Source: JBCCYM01 sp039190005 (GTDB lineage: Bacteria; Pseudomonadota; Gammaproteobacteria; UBA12402). Taken from it: a stretch of 64,000 nt of DNA. Shown piece after piece: positions 17,578-26,079 of the stretch. Positions within the stretch are counted from its first letter, which is position 1. Each line of letters opens with the position of its first letter. The notes beneath the pieces are model-generated. The model had not been told where the DNA came from. It searched no databases and was given only the letters and a program-made list of their open reading frames with translations. Made by a program: the position numbers and the translations under genes. The stretch lies in NCBI GenBank assembly GCA_039190005.1, contig JBCCYM010000002.1, forward strand, positions 1 through 64,000, given 5' to 3'.

Positions 17578-18009
17578 ATGTCTGTATCTAGCCATCCGTA
17601 TTGTAAACCTGAAGCGTATCCTTGGGTAATGCCTTGTCTGGTTGTGCCGGATATATCGCGATCCATTGCTTTTTATCAGCAGGCTTTTGGATTTGAATTT
17701 AAAGATAAATCCATCGATGCTAAAAGTGGTGATTGTTATTGCGCCGAACTTACTTATCGTGATCATATTATTTTTCTGACATTAGAAGACTTTGATGACC
17801 GAGAACAGCAAGCGCCGGTAAGCAATCACGTCTTATCTTCGATGTGGCTTTATTTGTATTGTGACGATGTTGATGCGTTATACGCTCAAGCCTTAGCCGC
17901 CGGTGCCAGTAGTCATCGATCACCGCGGCATATGTCATGGGGTGAACGAATGTGTACCCTTATCGGAATCAATGGCTACCGTTGGAGTTTTGCTACCGTA
18001 AATTCATAA
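17578..18009 (+). CDS. Glyoxalase/bleomycin-resistance (VOC superfamily) protein
   Basis: The ATG at 17578, just past the fumC stop, gives a 143-residue VOC-fold protein. Two beta-alpha-beta-beta-beta units are visible: VMPCLVVPDISRSIAFYQQAFGFEFKDK, and SMWLYLYCDDVDALYAQALAAGA followed by SPRHMSWGERMCTLIGINGYRWSFATV. The pattern (paired with W-G-x-R-x-x-x-x-x-x-x-G-Y-x-W near the end) matches the PhnB/YraH-like VOC group. Metal ligands and substrate cannot be assigned. It is sandwiched between fumC and serS and may be co-transcribed with both. Confidence 0.75.
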   Translation: MSVSSHPYCKPEAYPWVMPCLVVPDISRSIAFYQQAFGFEFKDKSIDAKSGDCYCAELTYRDHIIFLTLEDFDDREQQAPVSNHVLSSMWLYLYCDDVDALYAQALAAGASSHRSPRHMSWGERMCTLIGINGYRWSFATVNS

Positions 18010-18026
18010 CATTAAACCTAAAAACC

Positions 18027-19295
18027 ATGCTAGATATTAAACAATTAAAACACGATCCTGAGACAATACGTCATAAGCTTAAAAAAAGAGGCTTTGATTT
18101 TGATATTGAAAAATTTCAAACCCTAGAGGGAAACCATAAAAAATATCAGCTTGCTGTTGAAACCTTGCAAGCGAAGCGCAATCGTCAAGCCAAAATGATT
18201 GGGCAAGCCAAAGCTCGAGGTGAAAATGTGGCTGAGTTAATTCAATCGGTTGATAAGTTGGGCGATGAATTGCATCAGGCGCAGCAAAAATTTAACCAAG
18301 CCGATGAAGAACTTAAGCAATATTTATTACAATTACCCAATTTGTTACATGAGAGTGTGCCAGACGGTAAAGATGAAAATGATAATGTTGAACTACGTCA
18401 TTGGGGAGAGCCAAAAAAATTTACTTTCCCGATAAAAGACCATGTCGATTTAGGTGAAGCAAAGCAATGGATGGATTTTAAAACCGCCACTAAACTGGCG
18501 GGTTCACGTTTTGTTGTCTTATATGGACCATTGGCGCGACTACAACGGGCCTTGATTCAGTTTATGCTTGATTTACACACCCAAGCGCATGGTTATCAGG
18601 AAATTTATGTGCCTTCCATTACCAACAAAACATCGTTATACGGCACCGGTCAGTTACCTAAATTTTCTGAGGATTTATTTCACCTTGAAAATAAACACGA
18701 TTACGCGCTGATTTCAACGTCTGAAATACAATTGGCCAATACCGTCCGCGATGACATTATTGATGTTGATAGTTTGCCGATAAAATATGTCTGTCATTCC
18801 GCCTGTTTTCGCAGTGAAGCCGGTTCTTATGGTCGTGACACCCGTGGCATGATCAGACAACATCAGTTTGAAAAAGTTGAGATGGTGCAAATTGTCAAGC
18901 CGGAAGCGTCATACCAGGCTTTAGAAGCACTTATTCGCCATGCTGAGACGGTGTTGCAAAAACTTGAACTGCCGTATCGTGTGGTCAGCCTTTGTTCCGG
19001 TGATACCGGTTTTTCAGCCGCTAAAACCTATGATCTGGAAGTGTGGCTGCCCAGTCAGAATTGTTATCGTGAAATTTCCTCTTGTAGTAATTGTGAGGAT
19101 TTTCAGGCACGGCGTATGAAAGCGCGTTACCGTCAACAAGGACAAAAGCCAGTGCTTGTGCACACACTGAATGGCTCCGGACTGGCTGTCGGCCGAACCT
19201 TGGTCGCTGTTTTGGAGAATTATCAGGATGAGCGGGGCGATATTCATATTCCCGAAGCATTGCAAGCCTATATGGGCGGGAAAACCATCTTATAG
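18027..19295 (+). CDS. serS: Seryl-tRNA synthetase
   Basis: A 422-residue class II aminoacyl-tRNA synthetase that charges tRNA-Ser. The ATG at 18027 (MLDIKQLKHDPETIRHKLKKRG) is the expected N-terminus, although the frame is open further upstream. Residues about 30-100 form the long coiled-coil arm that grips the tRNA-Ser variable arm. Motif 2 is FRSEAGSYGRDTRGMIRQHQF, and motif 3 is NGSGLAVGRTLVAVLENYQ. Length is standard. A tRNA-Ser(UGA) gene lies 1.8 kb downstream on the other strand. Confidence 0.96.
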   Translation: MLDIKQLKHDPETIRHKLKKRGFDFDIEKFQTLEGNHKKYQLAVETLQAKRNRQAKMIGQAKARGENVAELIQSVDKLGDELHQAQQKFNQADEELKQYLLQLPNLLHESVPDGKDENDNVELRHWGEPKKFTFPIKDHVDLGEAKQWMDFKTATKLAGSRFVVLYGPLARLQRALIQFMLDLHTQAHGYQEIYVPSITNKTSLYGTGQLPKFSEDLFHLENKHDYALISTSEIQLANTVRDDIIDVDSLPIKYVCHSACFRSEAGSYGRDTRGMIRQHQFEKVEMVQIVKPEASYQALEALIRHAETVLQKLELPYRVVSLCSGDTGFSAAKTYDLEVWLPSQNCYREISSCSNCEDFQARRMKARYRQQGQKPVLVHTLNGSGLAVGRTLVAVLENYQDERGDIHIPEALQAYMGGKTIL

Positions 19296-19350
19296 TCTTA
19301 ATATAACTATTTGGTTATTAATATATTTTGTATTTTTCTACAAAAAGTAC

Positions 19351-19378
19351 TTGACTTTTTTGTTTCATATTGTATCAT
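19351..19378 (+). promoter_or_regulatory. Sigma70-like promoter in the serS-fic intergenic region
   Basis: TTGACT (19351-19356) and TATCAT (19373-19378) are separated by 16 bases within an AT-rich stretch. This is one of the better promoter matches in the window, yet no coding gene follows it for 340 bases. Transcription would start near 19385 and run into the structured stretch described next. Confidence 0.4.
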
Positions 19379-19384
19379 TAGTCT

Positions 19385-19475
19385 TGTCTTCGCTGTGAGG
19401 CATAGGGTCAACTCCCTCCATCTATAACCCTCCCCCTGTGTCTCGCAGCCCCTTTAATGACCAGGGGCTTGTCAA
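19385..19475 (+). ncRNA. Candidate structured non-coding RNA (unproven)
   Basis: Downstream of the promoter-like sequence lies a non-coding stretch with nested complementarity. An 8-bp helix GCTGTGAG (19391-19398) pairs with CTCGCAGC (19443-19450), one G-T pair. Inside it AGGGT can pair with ACCCT. A following hairpin has stem AGCCCC/GGGGCT. The GC content is higher than the flanks. No clear U-run terminator follows directly, and I match it to no known RNA family. It may instead be part of the repeat that starts at 19541. The remainder of 19296-19540 shows no gene. Confidence 0.22.
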
Positions 19476-19540
19476 GGCGTAAAAAATAATCTTTCCTCGA
19501 GATAATTGTTTCTTTAATTACTTTTTTTATGTGGTAATTC

Positions 19541-19619
19541 GCCCTTTGACCCCTCGACCCTTCGACAGGCTCAGGGCAAGCAGGCTCAGGGACCACCCTT
19601 CGACAGGCTCAGGGACCAT
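19541..19619. repeat. Dispersed repeat cluster 2
   Basis: Two copies of CCCTTCGACAGGCTCAGGG with intervening GCAAGCAGGCTCAGGGACCA, in the opposite orientation to cluster 1. They are preceded by degenerate CCCTTTGACC/CCCTCGACC units. It lies between serS and fic and encodes nothing convincing. Confidence 0.75.
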
Positions 19620-19644
19620 TGTGGTTTTTAGGATTATTATTTAT

Positions 19645-19669
19645 CTACCAATTTCTACAAAATTGGTAG
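19645..19669. promoter_or_regulatory. Palindrome 1 upstream of fic, candidate operator
   Basis: A perfect inverted repeat: CTACCAATTT, a 5-base spacer, AAATTGGTAG. Its right arm contains TTGGTA (19663-19668), which with CATACT (19685-19690) and a 16-base spacer makes a plausible fic promoter. A protein bound here would cover the -35 box. Confidence 0.5.
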
Positions 19670-19704
19670 ATAAATCTGACTATTCATACTAAACTGGCAA
19701 TAAT

Positions 19705-19729
19705 CTACTAATTTTTGCTAAATTGGTAG
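19705..19729. promoter_or_regulatory. Palindrome 2 upstream of fic, candidate operator
   Basis: A second copy of the same 25-bp palindrome, with one mismatch: CTACTAATTT, 5-base spacer, AAATTGGTAG. It sits exactly 60 bp after the first. It overlaps the in-frame TTG at 19723, which argues that translation really begins at ATG 19747. Two equal sites 60 bp apart on both sides of a promoter are typical of cooperative autorepression. Confidence 0.5.
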
Positions 19730-19746
19730 TTAATGAGCTAAATGAC

Positions 19747-21102
19747 ATGAAAATTCCTTTACGACCACCGACAGTTGCTGAATTGACACAGAAATTATCC
19801 TATTCTCAACAGCAAACAGATATTCTAAAAAAAATAAGCTTATATACGTCAATTGGACAGCGAAAAGAATATTTACACTGGGATAAACTAAGACATCTAG
19901 AACCGCCAAAAGCGTGGTCAACAGAGGAGCTATGGTTAGCTATTAAGCTCGCGCGTTCAAATGCTTATAAGCCTTTACCTTTCACGGATAAGCGTCATCA
20001 GTCTTTTCAATTTACCACGCCTGATAGTGTAGTCCATAAATTGTATACCATTGATCGTTATCTTGGAAGAGCCGCGCGAGATACCGCTTCGGTGTTGAAT
20101 ACGGGTTGGCGACAGACTTACTTGATCAGCTCAATTATTGAAGAAGCGATTAATTCCAGCCAGCTTGAAGGCGCTGTGACTACACGAAAAGTAGCTAAAG
20201 CGATGCTGCGTGCTCAGCGCAAGCCAAGTAATCCCAGTGAACAAATGATTGTGAATAACTATAGAGCGATGCAGTTTGTTCAAGAAATAAAACATGAAAA
20301 TCTGAGCGCGGAAATTATTTTTGAATTACATCGAATATTAACCGAAAAAACATTAGCGCGAACACAATGTGGCGTTTTAAGAACGGATAACGATAACATA
20401 CATGTCTGGGATGATCGGGATCACACGATTTTGCATACACCGCCTAATGCCAGTGAATTAAAACTGCGATTACGAAAAATCTGTAACTTCGCCAACACTT
20501 CTGAAGATGAATACTTTATCCATCCAGTAAGCAAGGCAATTATTCTGCATTTTATGTTAGCCTATGATCATCCTTTTATCGATGGCAATGGTCGCACAGC
20601 AAGAGCATTATTTTACTGGTATTTGCTTAAAAACGATTACCACTTAGTGGAATTTATCTCTATTTCTAGAATCATAAAGAACGCGCCGGCGCAATACGCT
20701 AAAGCGTTTCTTTATACTGAAACCGATGATAATGATATGACATATTTCATCATTCATCAGCTTGAAACAATTGTAAAAGCCTTGCAGCGTTTGAATGACT
20801 ATCTGCGAAAGCAAACATGGGAAATAAAAGAAACAGAGCGTTTGGTCTATTCAGTAGAAAATTTGCGACACCAATTAAACTATAGACAGATCGCTTTAAT
20901 CAAACACGCGTTAACGCATCCAAATGATCACTACTCAATTACCGCGCATCGTGTATCACATGATGTGACCTATGACACAGCCAGAAACGATTTATTAAAA
21001 TTGGCTAAACTCAAATTATTTGTCCAAGAAAAAAAGGGTAAAGCGTTTATGTTTTTAGCCGCGTCTGATTTGCAACAGCGGCTGGAAAATCGCGGTGGAT
21101 AA
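19747..21102 (+). CDS. Fic-domain protein with N-terminal inhibitory motif and C-terminal winged helix
   Basis: A 451-residue Fic protein from ATG 19747; an in-frame TTG eight codons earlier lies inside a palindrome and is less likely. Fic enzymes usually transfer AMP from ATP to a hydroxyl of a target protein. The active-site loop HPFIDGNGRTAR begins with catalytic H275 and is fully conserved. An inhibitory helix of the (S/T)xxxE(G/N) type, SSQLEG (S137, E141), lies before the core, which places it in class II (self-inhibited, antitoxin built in). The N-terminal part resembles the Fic_N region, and the last about 75 residues form a winged helix-turn-helix (YRQIALIKHALTH..ARNDLLKLAKLKLF). It ends five bases from the 3' end of a tRNA-Ser gene. 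The target is unknown. Confidence 0.88.
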   Translation: MKIPLRPPTVAELTQKLSYSQQQTDILKKISLYTSIGQRKEYLHWDKLRHLEPPKAWSTEELWLAIKLARSNAYKPLPFTDKRHQSFQFTTPDSVVHKLYTIDRYLGRAARDTASVLNTGWRQTYLISSIIEEAINSSQLEGAVTTRKVAKAMLRAQRKPSNPSEQMIVNNYRAMQFVQEIKHENLSAEIIFELHRILTEKTLARTQCGVLRTDNDNIHVWDDRDHTILHTPPNASELKLRLRKICNFANTSEDEYFIHPVSKAIILHFMLAYDHPFIDGNGRTARALFYWYLLKNDYHLVEFISISRIIKNAPAQYAKAFLYTETDDNDMTYFIIHQLETIVKALQRLNDYLRKQTWEIKETERLVYSVENLRHQLNYRQIALIKHALTHPNDHYSITAHRVSHDVTYDTARNDLLKLAKLKLFVQEKKGKAFMFLAASDLQQRLENRGG

Positions 21103-21107
21103 CAAAC

Positions 21108-21197
<90 letters not shown>

Positions 21198-21247
21198 AAT
21201 GCTCAACAAGTTTAGTGTAATTTTTGCTTGAAGTCTATAGTTTTTAT

Positions 21248-21299
21248 ATGCCCAACGCGCGTCAAAATGTGAATTTATCCGCCAATTTTGTCACCACCC
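21248..21299. repeat. One arm of the MITE-like element found complete at 41882-42096
   Basis: This stretch, beginning ATGCCCAACGC and ending TTTTGTCACCACC, aligns along its whole 52 bases with the inverted right arm of the full element (ATACCCAACGC ... TTTTGTCACCACC), with about eight to ten differences. It breaks off exactly where the dispersed repeat cluster 3 begins, as if one element had inserted into the other or recombined with it. Confidence 0.55.
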
Positions 21300-21380
21300 T
21301 TTGACCCTTCGACCCTTCGACAGGCTCAGGGCAAGCAGGTTCAGGGACCGCGGGTTAATGAACTTCAGATTCAGGGACCA
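21297..21380. repeat. Dispersed repeat cluster 3
   Basis: CCCTTTGACCCTTCGACC then CCCTTCGACAGGCTCAGGG, the GCAAGCAGGTTCAGGGACC spacer, and a decayed copy ending TTCAGGGACCA. Same orientation as cluster 2. The 410 bases from 21198 to 21607 hold only this, the MITE arm, a hairpin and the upstream region of zapD. Confidence 0.75.
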
Positions 21381-21407
21381 CTTTTTGGATTTCCTATTGC
21401 CTTCTGA

Positions 21408-21427
21408 CTCTCCCGCAAGCGGGAGAG
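21408..21427. repeat. Perfect 9-bp hairpin
   Basis: CTCTCCCGC, a two-base AA centre, then GCGGGAGAG. It is not followed by a T-run, so it is probably not a classical terminator. Similar short CCCGC/GCGGG hairpins occur at 27327-27340, 38576-38595 and within 54507-54591. Confidence 0.5.
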
Positions 21428-21607
21428 ATTTCTTACTTTAAACCTTAAAACTGGACTTTTAATCATATCCTAGATTCACTGCTGGTTTGCAACAGTGAGG
21501 TAAGTTCTTTATACTCTATAAAAACTGATTCAAGCGAAAGTGTGTTAAGCCATTACTTAGCGTTTATTTTGTTTGGAAGGCATTATATTATATTATTTTT
21601 ATTTGCT

Positions 21608-22408
21608 ATGAACGAAAACATTGATACTGCTGTTATAGACGAAAACGCTGTGATTATTTATGAGCAGCCGCTGGATGAATTAATTCGGGTATGTTTGCGT
21701 TTGGAATATCTTTTTCAACAGATGGATCATTTGCTGCAATCCACTGATTTAACGCAGCGGTGGGAAGTTGCCATCAGCTACTTAATCGCTATATTGCATA
21801 TCGCTGATCGCCCCGATCTCAAATCAAAAATTACCAAAAAATTGAATGACTACAGCAGCTATTTTGCCCAGTTGGCCACTAAACCAAATATTGACAAGAT
21901 AAAACTCAATACAATCTTACAACAGTTTCGCCTATTAAGTGAATTTTATCTCAAGGCGCCAGGAAAAATGGCGCAAACATTAAAAAATGATCCGTTTATG
22001 GATCGTATTTATCGTCGCCTGAGTAATTTAAGCGATTACGCCATAGACACGCCCATTTATAGCTATTGGCGAGCGCAATCATCGGAGTTCAAAGAAGCCT
22101 ATATTTGTCGCTGTCTCGACCAACTGCTTAAATTGCGCGAGACAATTGATTTGTTATTACAAGTTAATCGTGATAGTGGTGAGTTTGTTAAGGTGCAGGC
22201 AAAGAACGGTTTTTATCATCAAAACTTCAGTTCAAGCTGGAATTTACAATTATTGCGTATTGCCATACCACGTCGTTATAAGCTTTATCCGGAGGTGAGC
22301 GCCGGTAAACATCGTATGAGCGCCAGATTCTTGTTGGCGGATTTATCACAACCTGGTAGTCAATCGTCTGATGATGTCAGTTTTTATATCAGCTGTTGCG
22401 CGATTTGA
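21608..22408 (+). CDS. zapD: Cell division protein ZapD
   Basis: A 266-residue ZapD (YacF) protein, which bundles FtsZ filaments at the division site. The ATG at 21608 is chosen; the frame is open to a GTG at 21542, but homology begins with YEQPLDELIRVCLRLEYLFQQMDHLL, matching [22 protein letters not shown] of E. coli as I recall it. Further matches are FKEAYICRCLDQLLKLRETIDLLLQV, NGFYHQNFSSSWNLQLLRIAIPRRYKLYPEVSAGKHRMSARF, and the closing FYISCCAI. In E. coli it sits with coaE and yacG; here it stands alone, converging with an MFS gene. Confidence 0.9.
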   Translation: MNENIDTAVIDENAVIIYEQPLDELIRVCLRLEYLFQQMDHLLQSTDLTQRWEVAISYLIAILHIADRPDLKSKITKKLNDYSSYFAQLATKPNIDKIKLNTILQQFRLLSEFYLKAPGKMAQTLKNDPFMDRIYRRLSNLSDYAIDTPIYSYWRAQSSEFKEAYICRCLDQLLKLRETIDLLLQVNRDSGEFVKVQAKNGFYHQNFSSSWNLQLLRIAIPRRYKLYPEVSAGKHRMSARFLLADLSQPGSQSSDDVSFYISCCAI

Positions 22409-22427
22409 TTGGAACGCGGTTGATCCA

Positions 22428-23654
22428 TCAATTTTGTGGCGCTTTAGTTTTATGGCAGCTAAAGATTATTATCGCGAGTAAGAAAAATATTCCAACTAAT
22501 ATATACGGCGCGGTGAATCCAGCTTTTAAGGCGTAGCCACCTAAAATTGGACCCACACCCCAAGTTAACGCGAAAATTGATCCAGTAACCCCCATAATTT
22601 GTCCTTGCTGTTGCGCACTGACTTGCCCTGACAGTAATGTCACGGTAGAAACATAAGTAAAGGGCACGGCGATGGTTAGTATAATATAGATCCAGGGCGT
22701 GGTCGAATTATGGACTGTTGGAAATAATATATTGCAGATAAATAGCACAACCAATCCTGTAAAAATAATTTTTGTTAGTGGGATTTTCGCGGTGGCTTTA
22801 GGCATAACAAATAAAATAACAATCGCGTAGAGTGCGCCTATATAAGCAATAAAGTAGCCAACATTAGAACCCGTCCAACCCAGGCGCTCAGTAAGTAACA
22901 CTGGCATGGTAGAGAAAAAGATTCCCCAGCCAAAGAGAAAACATAATAACACGCCACAATAGTGTACGGTTTGTTTATTGGTAAAAGCGTGGTAAATATT
23001 ATTAAAGCTGGTGAAAATATTAATCTTTACAGTTTTGTCGCCAACAAATGTTTCTTTGAAAAAAAGCAGCAAGAAAAATCCAATAAGGCCCATGATGGCA
23101 CTGACATAAAATGGTGTTTGGAAGCCAATAATATTGCCAAAGATGGCTTTATCCATGAAAAATCCACCGATGACAGGACCTAAAATAAATCCGAGGACAT
23201 TGCCTAAAACAACCAAGCCTAAGCGGGAAGCTTTTTGTTCCTCAGTGCTAATATCGATAATGCCAGCTTGCGCGATGGGGATACTGCCAGCCGTCGCGCC
23301 CGCGACACTGCGTCCGATCAGTAAGACCGTATAACTGTGCATCGGAATAGCTAACGCGCTTATAAAGAAACCAAGCGCGTTGCCGAGCATTGACACAATT
23401 AAAATAATTTTTCTGCCATATTTATCAGAGAGACTGCCTAGAACGGGAGACATTAAAAACATGAAAATACAATAAATACTCAAGGCGAGTTCATACAAAA
23501 GATTTCTTGACGCTAAGCTGGTGGTGACGCTAAGCATGTGAGCAGAATTTTTTAATATGACCGGGTCTAATACCGGGAAAGCGACACCCCAACCGAGCGC
23601 GTCAATCATGATCGCCATGAACAAGACAAAGATGGTATATTTTTGTTTTTGCAT
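22428..23654 (-). CDS. MFS transporter, 12-TM drug:proton antiporter type (TetA-like)
   Basis: A 408-residue major facilitator with 12 predicted membrane helices. The loop 2-3 motif SPVLGSLSDKYGRKIILI is the classic MFS motif A, and IGRSVAGATAGSIPIAQAGIIDIS and GVVLGNVLGFILGPVIGG-like segments (VLGNVLGFILGPVIGG) correspond to motifs B and C of DHA1 drug antiporters such as TetA. A half-way central loop separates the two six-helix bundles. Its substrate is unknown. It is divergent from another MFS gene, the 201-bp spacer holding a palindrome. Confidence 0.85.
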   Translation of the reverse strand: MQKQKYTIFVLFMAIMIDALGWGVAFPVLDPVILKNSAHMLSVTTSLASRNLLYELALSIYCIFMFLMSPVLGSLSDKYGRKIILIVSMLGNALGFFISALAIPMHSYTVLLIGRSVAGATAGSIPIAQAGIIDISTEEQKASRLGLVVLGNVLGFILGPVIGGFFMDKAIFGNIIGFQTPFYVSAIMGLIGFFLLLFFKETFVGDKTVKINIFTSFNNIYHAFTNKQTVHYCGVLLCFLFGWGIFFSTMPVLLTERLGWTGSNVGYFIAYIGALYAIVILFVMPKATAKIPLTKIIFTGLVVLFICNILFPTVHNSTTPWIYIILTIAVPFTYVSTVTLLSGQVSAQQQGQIMGVTGSIFALTWGVGPILGGYALKAGFTAPYILVGIFFLLAIIIFSCHKTKAPQN

Positions 23655-23760
23655 AGTTAAACGCCTAGTATCCTAATTCCTGTAAGAATTTTTCTATAAT
23701 GGCCTGAGAAAACGCAATATAATAAGGTTACAATAATGCTAGCACAAAATTGACACCACT

Positions 23761-23781
23761 ACTAGAACTATATATTCTAGT
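23761..23781. promoter_or_regulatory. Palindrome between divergent MFS transporters, candidate operator
   Basis: An inverted repeat ACTAGAA, 7-base spacer CTATATA, TTCTAGT, in the middle of the 201-bp region between two divergent transporter genes. No regulator gene adjoins. The AT-rich spacer could also be a -10 region. Confidence 0.35.
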
Positions 23782-23855
23782 CAGGTAACTGTCAAATTAA
23801 AGCAAATTGCCGGGATCAAATGACTAAATAATAATGACGATAAGAGGCATTTAAC

Positions 23856-25145
23856 ATGACACCGCCGGAACAGAACCAAAAATTTAAAGCGACACCTTTC
23901 CAGATTTTCTGCTGGTGTGTTTTTGATTGGGCGCATTCCCCTTTTTTTAGTGTTATTATTACCTTTGTTTTCAGTAATTATTTTGTTCGCGCGGTAGCGC
24001 CTTCGGTAACGACTGGTACAATGTACTGGGGGTGGGCTATCGGCATTGGCGGTGTATTAACCGCGTTATTGTCACCAGTTATTGGCGCGATTGCTGATTA
24101 TACCGGCAGTCGTAAAATTTGGTTAAGTGGTTTTTGCGCGGTCGCGACTATCTCAACCGCGCTGCTGTGGTTTACTTATCCGCATACCCATTGGATACTG
24201 TGGGGATTAACTTTTGTCGTCATCGCTCAGATTTGCTTTGAATTAGCGCAATTATTTTATAACGCTATTATGGCCGCCATTACACCTTCCGCTTGGATGG
24301 GAAGAGTTTCCGGTTGGGGTTGGGGACTGGGTTATATTGGTGGCATCTTTTGTCTGGTGATCGCCTTGTTTGTCTGCATCAAAATGTTGCCGCATGAAAA
24401 TTCGGCTAATGTGCGTAGTGTGGCATTACTGGTTGCCGCGTGGTTTTTGATATTTTCCTTACCTTTAATGATCTTTACCCCGGATCGTCAGCTGCAAGCA
24501 AGTATGCCGATACTGAAAGCATGCCGTAATGGTCTCGGCGAATTATGGACAACATTTCAACACGCGCGACATTATCAAGGGATTTTATTATTTTTATTAG
24601 CGCATCTCATCTACACCGATGGCTTGAACACGCTTTTTTCAGTGGGCGGCACATTTGCTGGTGGGACATTTAATATGTCTTTCGAGCGGATTTTATTATT
24701 CGCGATCACCTTGAATGTGACTGCTGGCATAGGCGCGATGCTATTCGCCTGGGTTGACGATTATATCAGTTCTAAATTTACGATAATTGTGTCGCTTATT
24801 GGGCTTATTGTTTGTGGTATGGCGATTCTATTTACTTATGATGTCTTATGGTTTTGGATTTTTTCATGTGTTTTGGGCATTTTTGTTGGGCCAACTCAGG
24901 CGGCTAGTCGCAGTTATATGGCGCATATTTCACCACCGAATTTATATAACCAGATGTTTGGTCTGTACAATTTTTCTGGCAAGATATCGAGTTTTTCCGG
25001 GCCATTTATTTTCGCGATATTGACAGGCATGTTTCATTCACAACGGGCCGGTATGTCGAGTATCGTCATATTATTAGTCGTCGGGTTATTGATATTATTT
25101 TTCGCGGTGCCAAATGCTAAGAGAGCGGTATCTGCTGTGAGTTGA
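23856..25145 (+). CDS. MFS transporter of the UMF1 (Atg22-like) family
   Basis: A 429-residue membrane protein with about 12 helices. The N-terminal FCWCVFDWAHSPFFSVIITFVFSNYF segment matches the UMF1 signature (Y/F-D-W-A-N-S-x-F), and SPVIGAIADYTGSRKIWL is the MFS loop 2-3 motif. VGPTQAASRSYMAHISPP is the second-half signature of the family. Relatives include vacuolar amino-acid effluxers and bacterial permeases of unclear substrate. The gene is followed ten bases later by the CinA-domain gene, so the two probably share a transcript. Confidence 0.85.
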   Translation: MTPPEQNQKFKATPFQIFCWCVFDWAHSPFFSVIITFVFSNYFVRAVAPSVTTGTMYWGWAIGIGGVLTALLSPVIGAIADYTGSRKIWLSGFCAVATISTALLWFTYPHTHWILWGLTFVVIAQICFELAQLFYNAIMAAITPSAWMGRVSGWGWGLGYIGGIFCLVIALFVCIKMLPHENSANVRSVALLVAAWFLIFSLPLMIFTPDRQLQASMPILKACRNGLGELWTTFQHARHYQGILLFLLAHLIYTDGLNTLFSVGGTFAGGTFNMSFERILLFAITLNVTAGIGAMLFAWVDDYISSKFTIIVSLIGLIVCGMAILFTYDVLWFWIFSCVLGIFVGPTQAASRSYMAHISPPNLYNQMFGLYNFSGKISSFSGPFIFAILTGMFHSQRAGMSSIVILLVVGLLILFFAVPNAKRAVSAVS

Positions 25146-25155
25146 TTTCAGTCGT

Positions 25156-25914
25156 ATGAAAAATAAAACCATTAATAAAAGTGTTGCTATTCTGTTAACC
25201 GGTGATGAATTGGTCAATGGCGAGATTATTGATAATAATGGCCACCAAATTGCCCGTTATCTTTTCGATCATGCGATTGCTAATGGCATGCGCTTAAACT
25301 GTTCGGATGATCAAGAGGCGCTTGAGTTGTCCATGCGCTTTTTACTGCGGCATCATCAGGCCTTAATTACAACCGGTGGCTTGGGTCCCACTTCAGATGA
25401 TCGCACGCGTTTTGCCTTAGCCAATATTACCGGACAGACACTCCGTTTTGACGAAGAAAGCTGGCAACGTATTACCGAGCGTTTACATAAAGTCCGAGTC
25501 AGTCCGATTGGCACCAATAAACAGCAAGCCCTTTTCCCTGAATCGGCGCGTGTTATTCCCAATTTTCAAGGCACGGCTTCTGCTTGTGAATTGCGATATC
25601 AGGATAAATTGATTTTTATGTTGCCTGGTCCGCCAGCTGAATGTATGCCTATTTTTGAGTCTGAAGTCTTGCCGCGCCTGATTGAGGAAGGGTTTTGTTG
25701 TGATCTTTATCGGGAGAAGTGGCAACTCACAGGTATTGGCGAGGGCAATATTGCCGCGCAGCTTGATCCGCTACTCGAGCAATATGATTTCATTCTCGGC
25801 TACCGTGCTCACAAACCCTATATCGACCTCAAAATTACTTGTGATGACGCGCAAGTTTTTAAGGCTGTCAAAGCAAAAATTGAAGCGTTAATAAAGCCTT
25901 ATAAAGTCAATTAA
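25156..25914 (+). CDS. CinA N-terminal (molybdopterin-binding-like, COG1058) domain protein
   Basis: A 252-residue protein corresponding to the N-terminal MoaB/MogA-like domain of CinA without the C-terminal nicotinamide-mononucleotide deamidase domain. Motifs are ILLTGDELVNGEIIDNNGHQIAR, ITTGGLGPTSDDRTRFALA and FMLPGPPAECMPIFE, which form the ligand-binding fold. Stand-alone proteins of this kind have been linked to ADP-ribose pyrophosphatase activity in some bacteria, but this cannot be shown here. It lies just downstream of the UMF1 transporter. Confidence 0.82.
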   Translation: MKNKTINKSVAILLTGDELVNGEIIDNNGHQIARYLFDHAIANGMRLNCSDDQEALELSMRFLLRHHQALITTGGLGPTSDDRTRFALANITGQTLRFDEESWQRITERLHKVRVSPIGTNKQQALFPESARVIPNFQGTASACELRYQDKLIFMLPGPPAECMPIFESEVLPRLIEEGFCCDLYREKWQLTGIGEGNIAAQLDPLLEQYDFILGYRAHKPYIDLKITCDDAQVFKAVKAKIEALIKPYKVN

Positions 25915-25940
25915 AGTTAATTTAAATCTAAAAACCGCAG

Positions 25941-26028
25941 TGGTCCCTGAGCCTGCTTGCCCTGAGCCTGTCGAAGGGTCGAAGGGTCGAAGGGTCGAAG
26001 GCTCGAGGGGGTAAAAGTGTCGAAGGGT
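25941..26028. repeat. Dispersed repeat cluster 4 with TCGAAGGG tandem array
   Basis: TGGTCCCTGAGCCTGCTTG is followed by CCCTGAGCCTG and then a run of the 8-bp unit TCGAAGGG: three perfect copies, then TCGAAGGC and TCGAGGGG. This is the longest run of the 8-mer in the window, suggesting slippage-driven copy number change. Orientation as in cluster 1. Confidence 0.8.
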
Positions 26029-26079
26029 TACACTCTGGTTTTGCTAATAACTACAGTTTTGGGTTAAACTTATTTAGTG

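Noticed and set aside
19385..19475. Identification as 6S RNA, 4.5S RNA or RNase P RNA
   Set aside because: None of the conserved sequence blocks of those RNAs is present.
19408..19596. 62-residue minus-strand ORF in the serS-fic gap
   Set aside because: It is built from the dispersed repeat (PACPEPVEG) and low-complexity bases, with no ribosome binding site.
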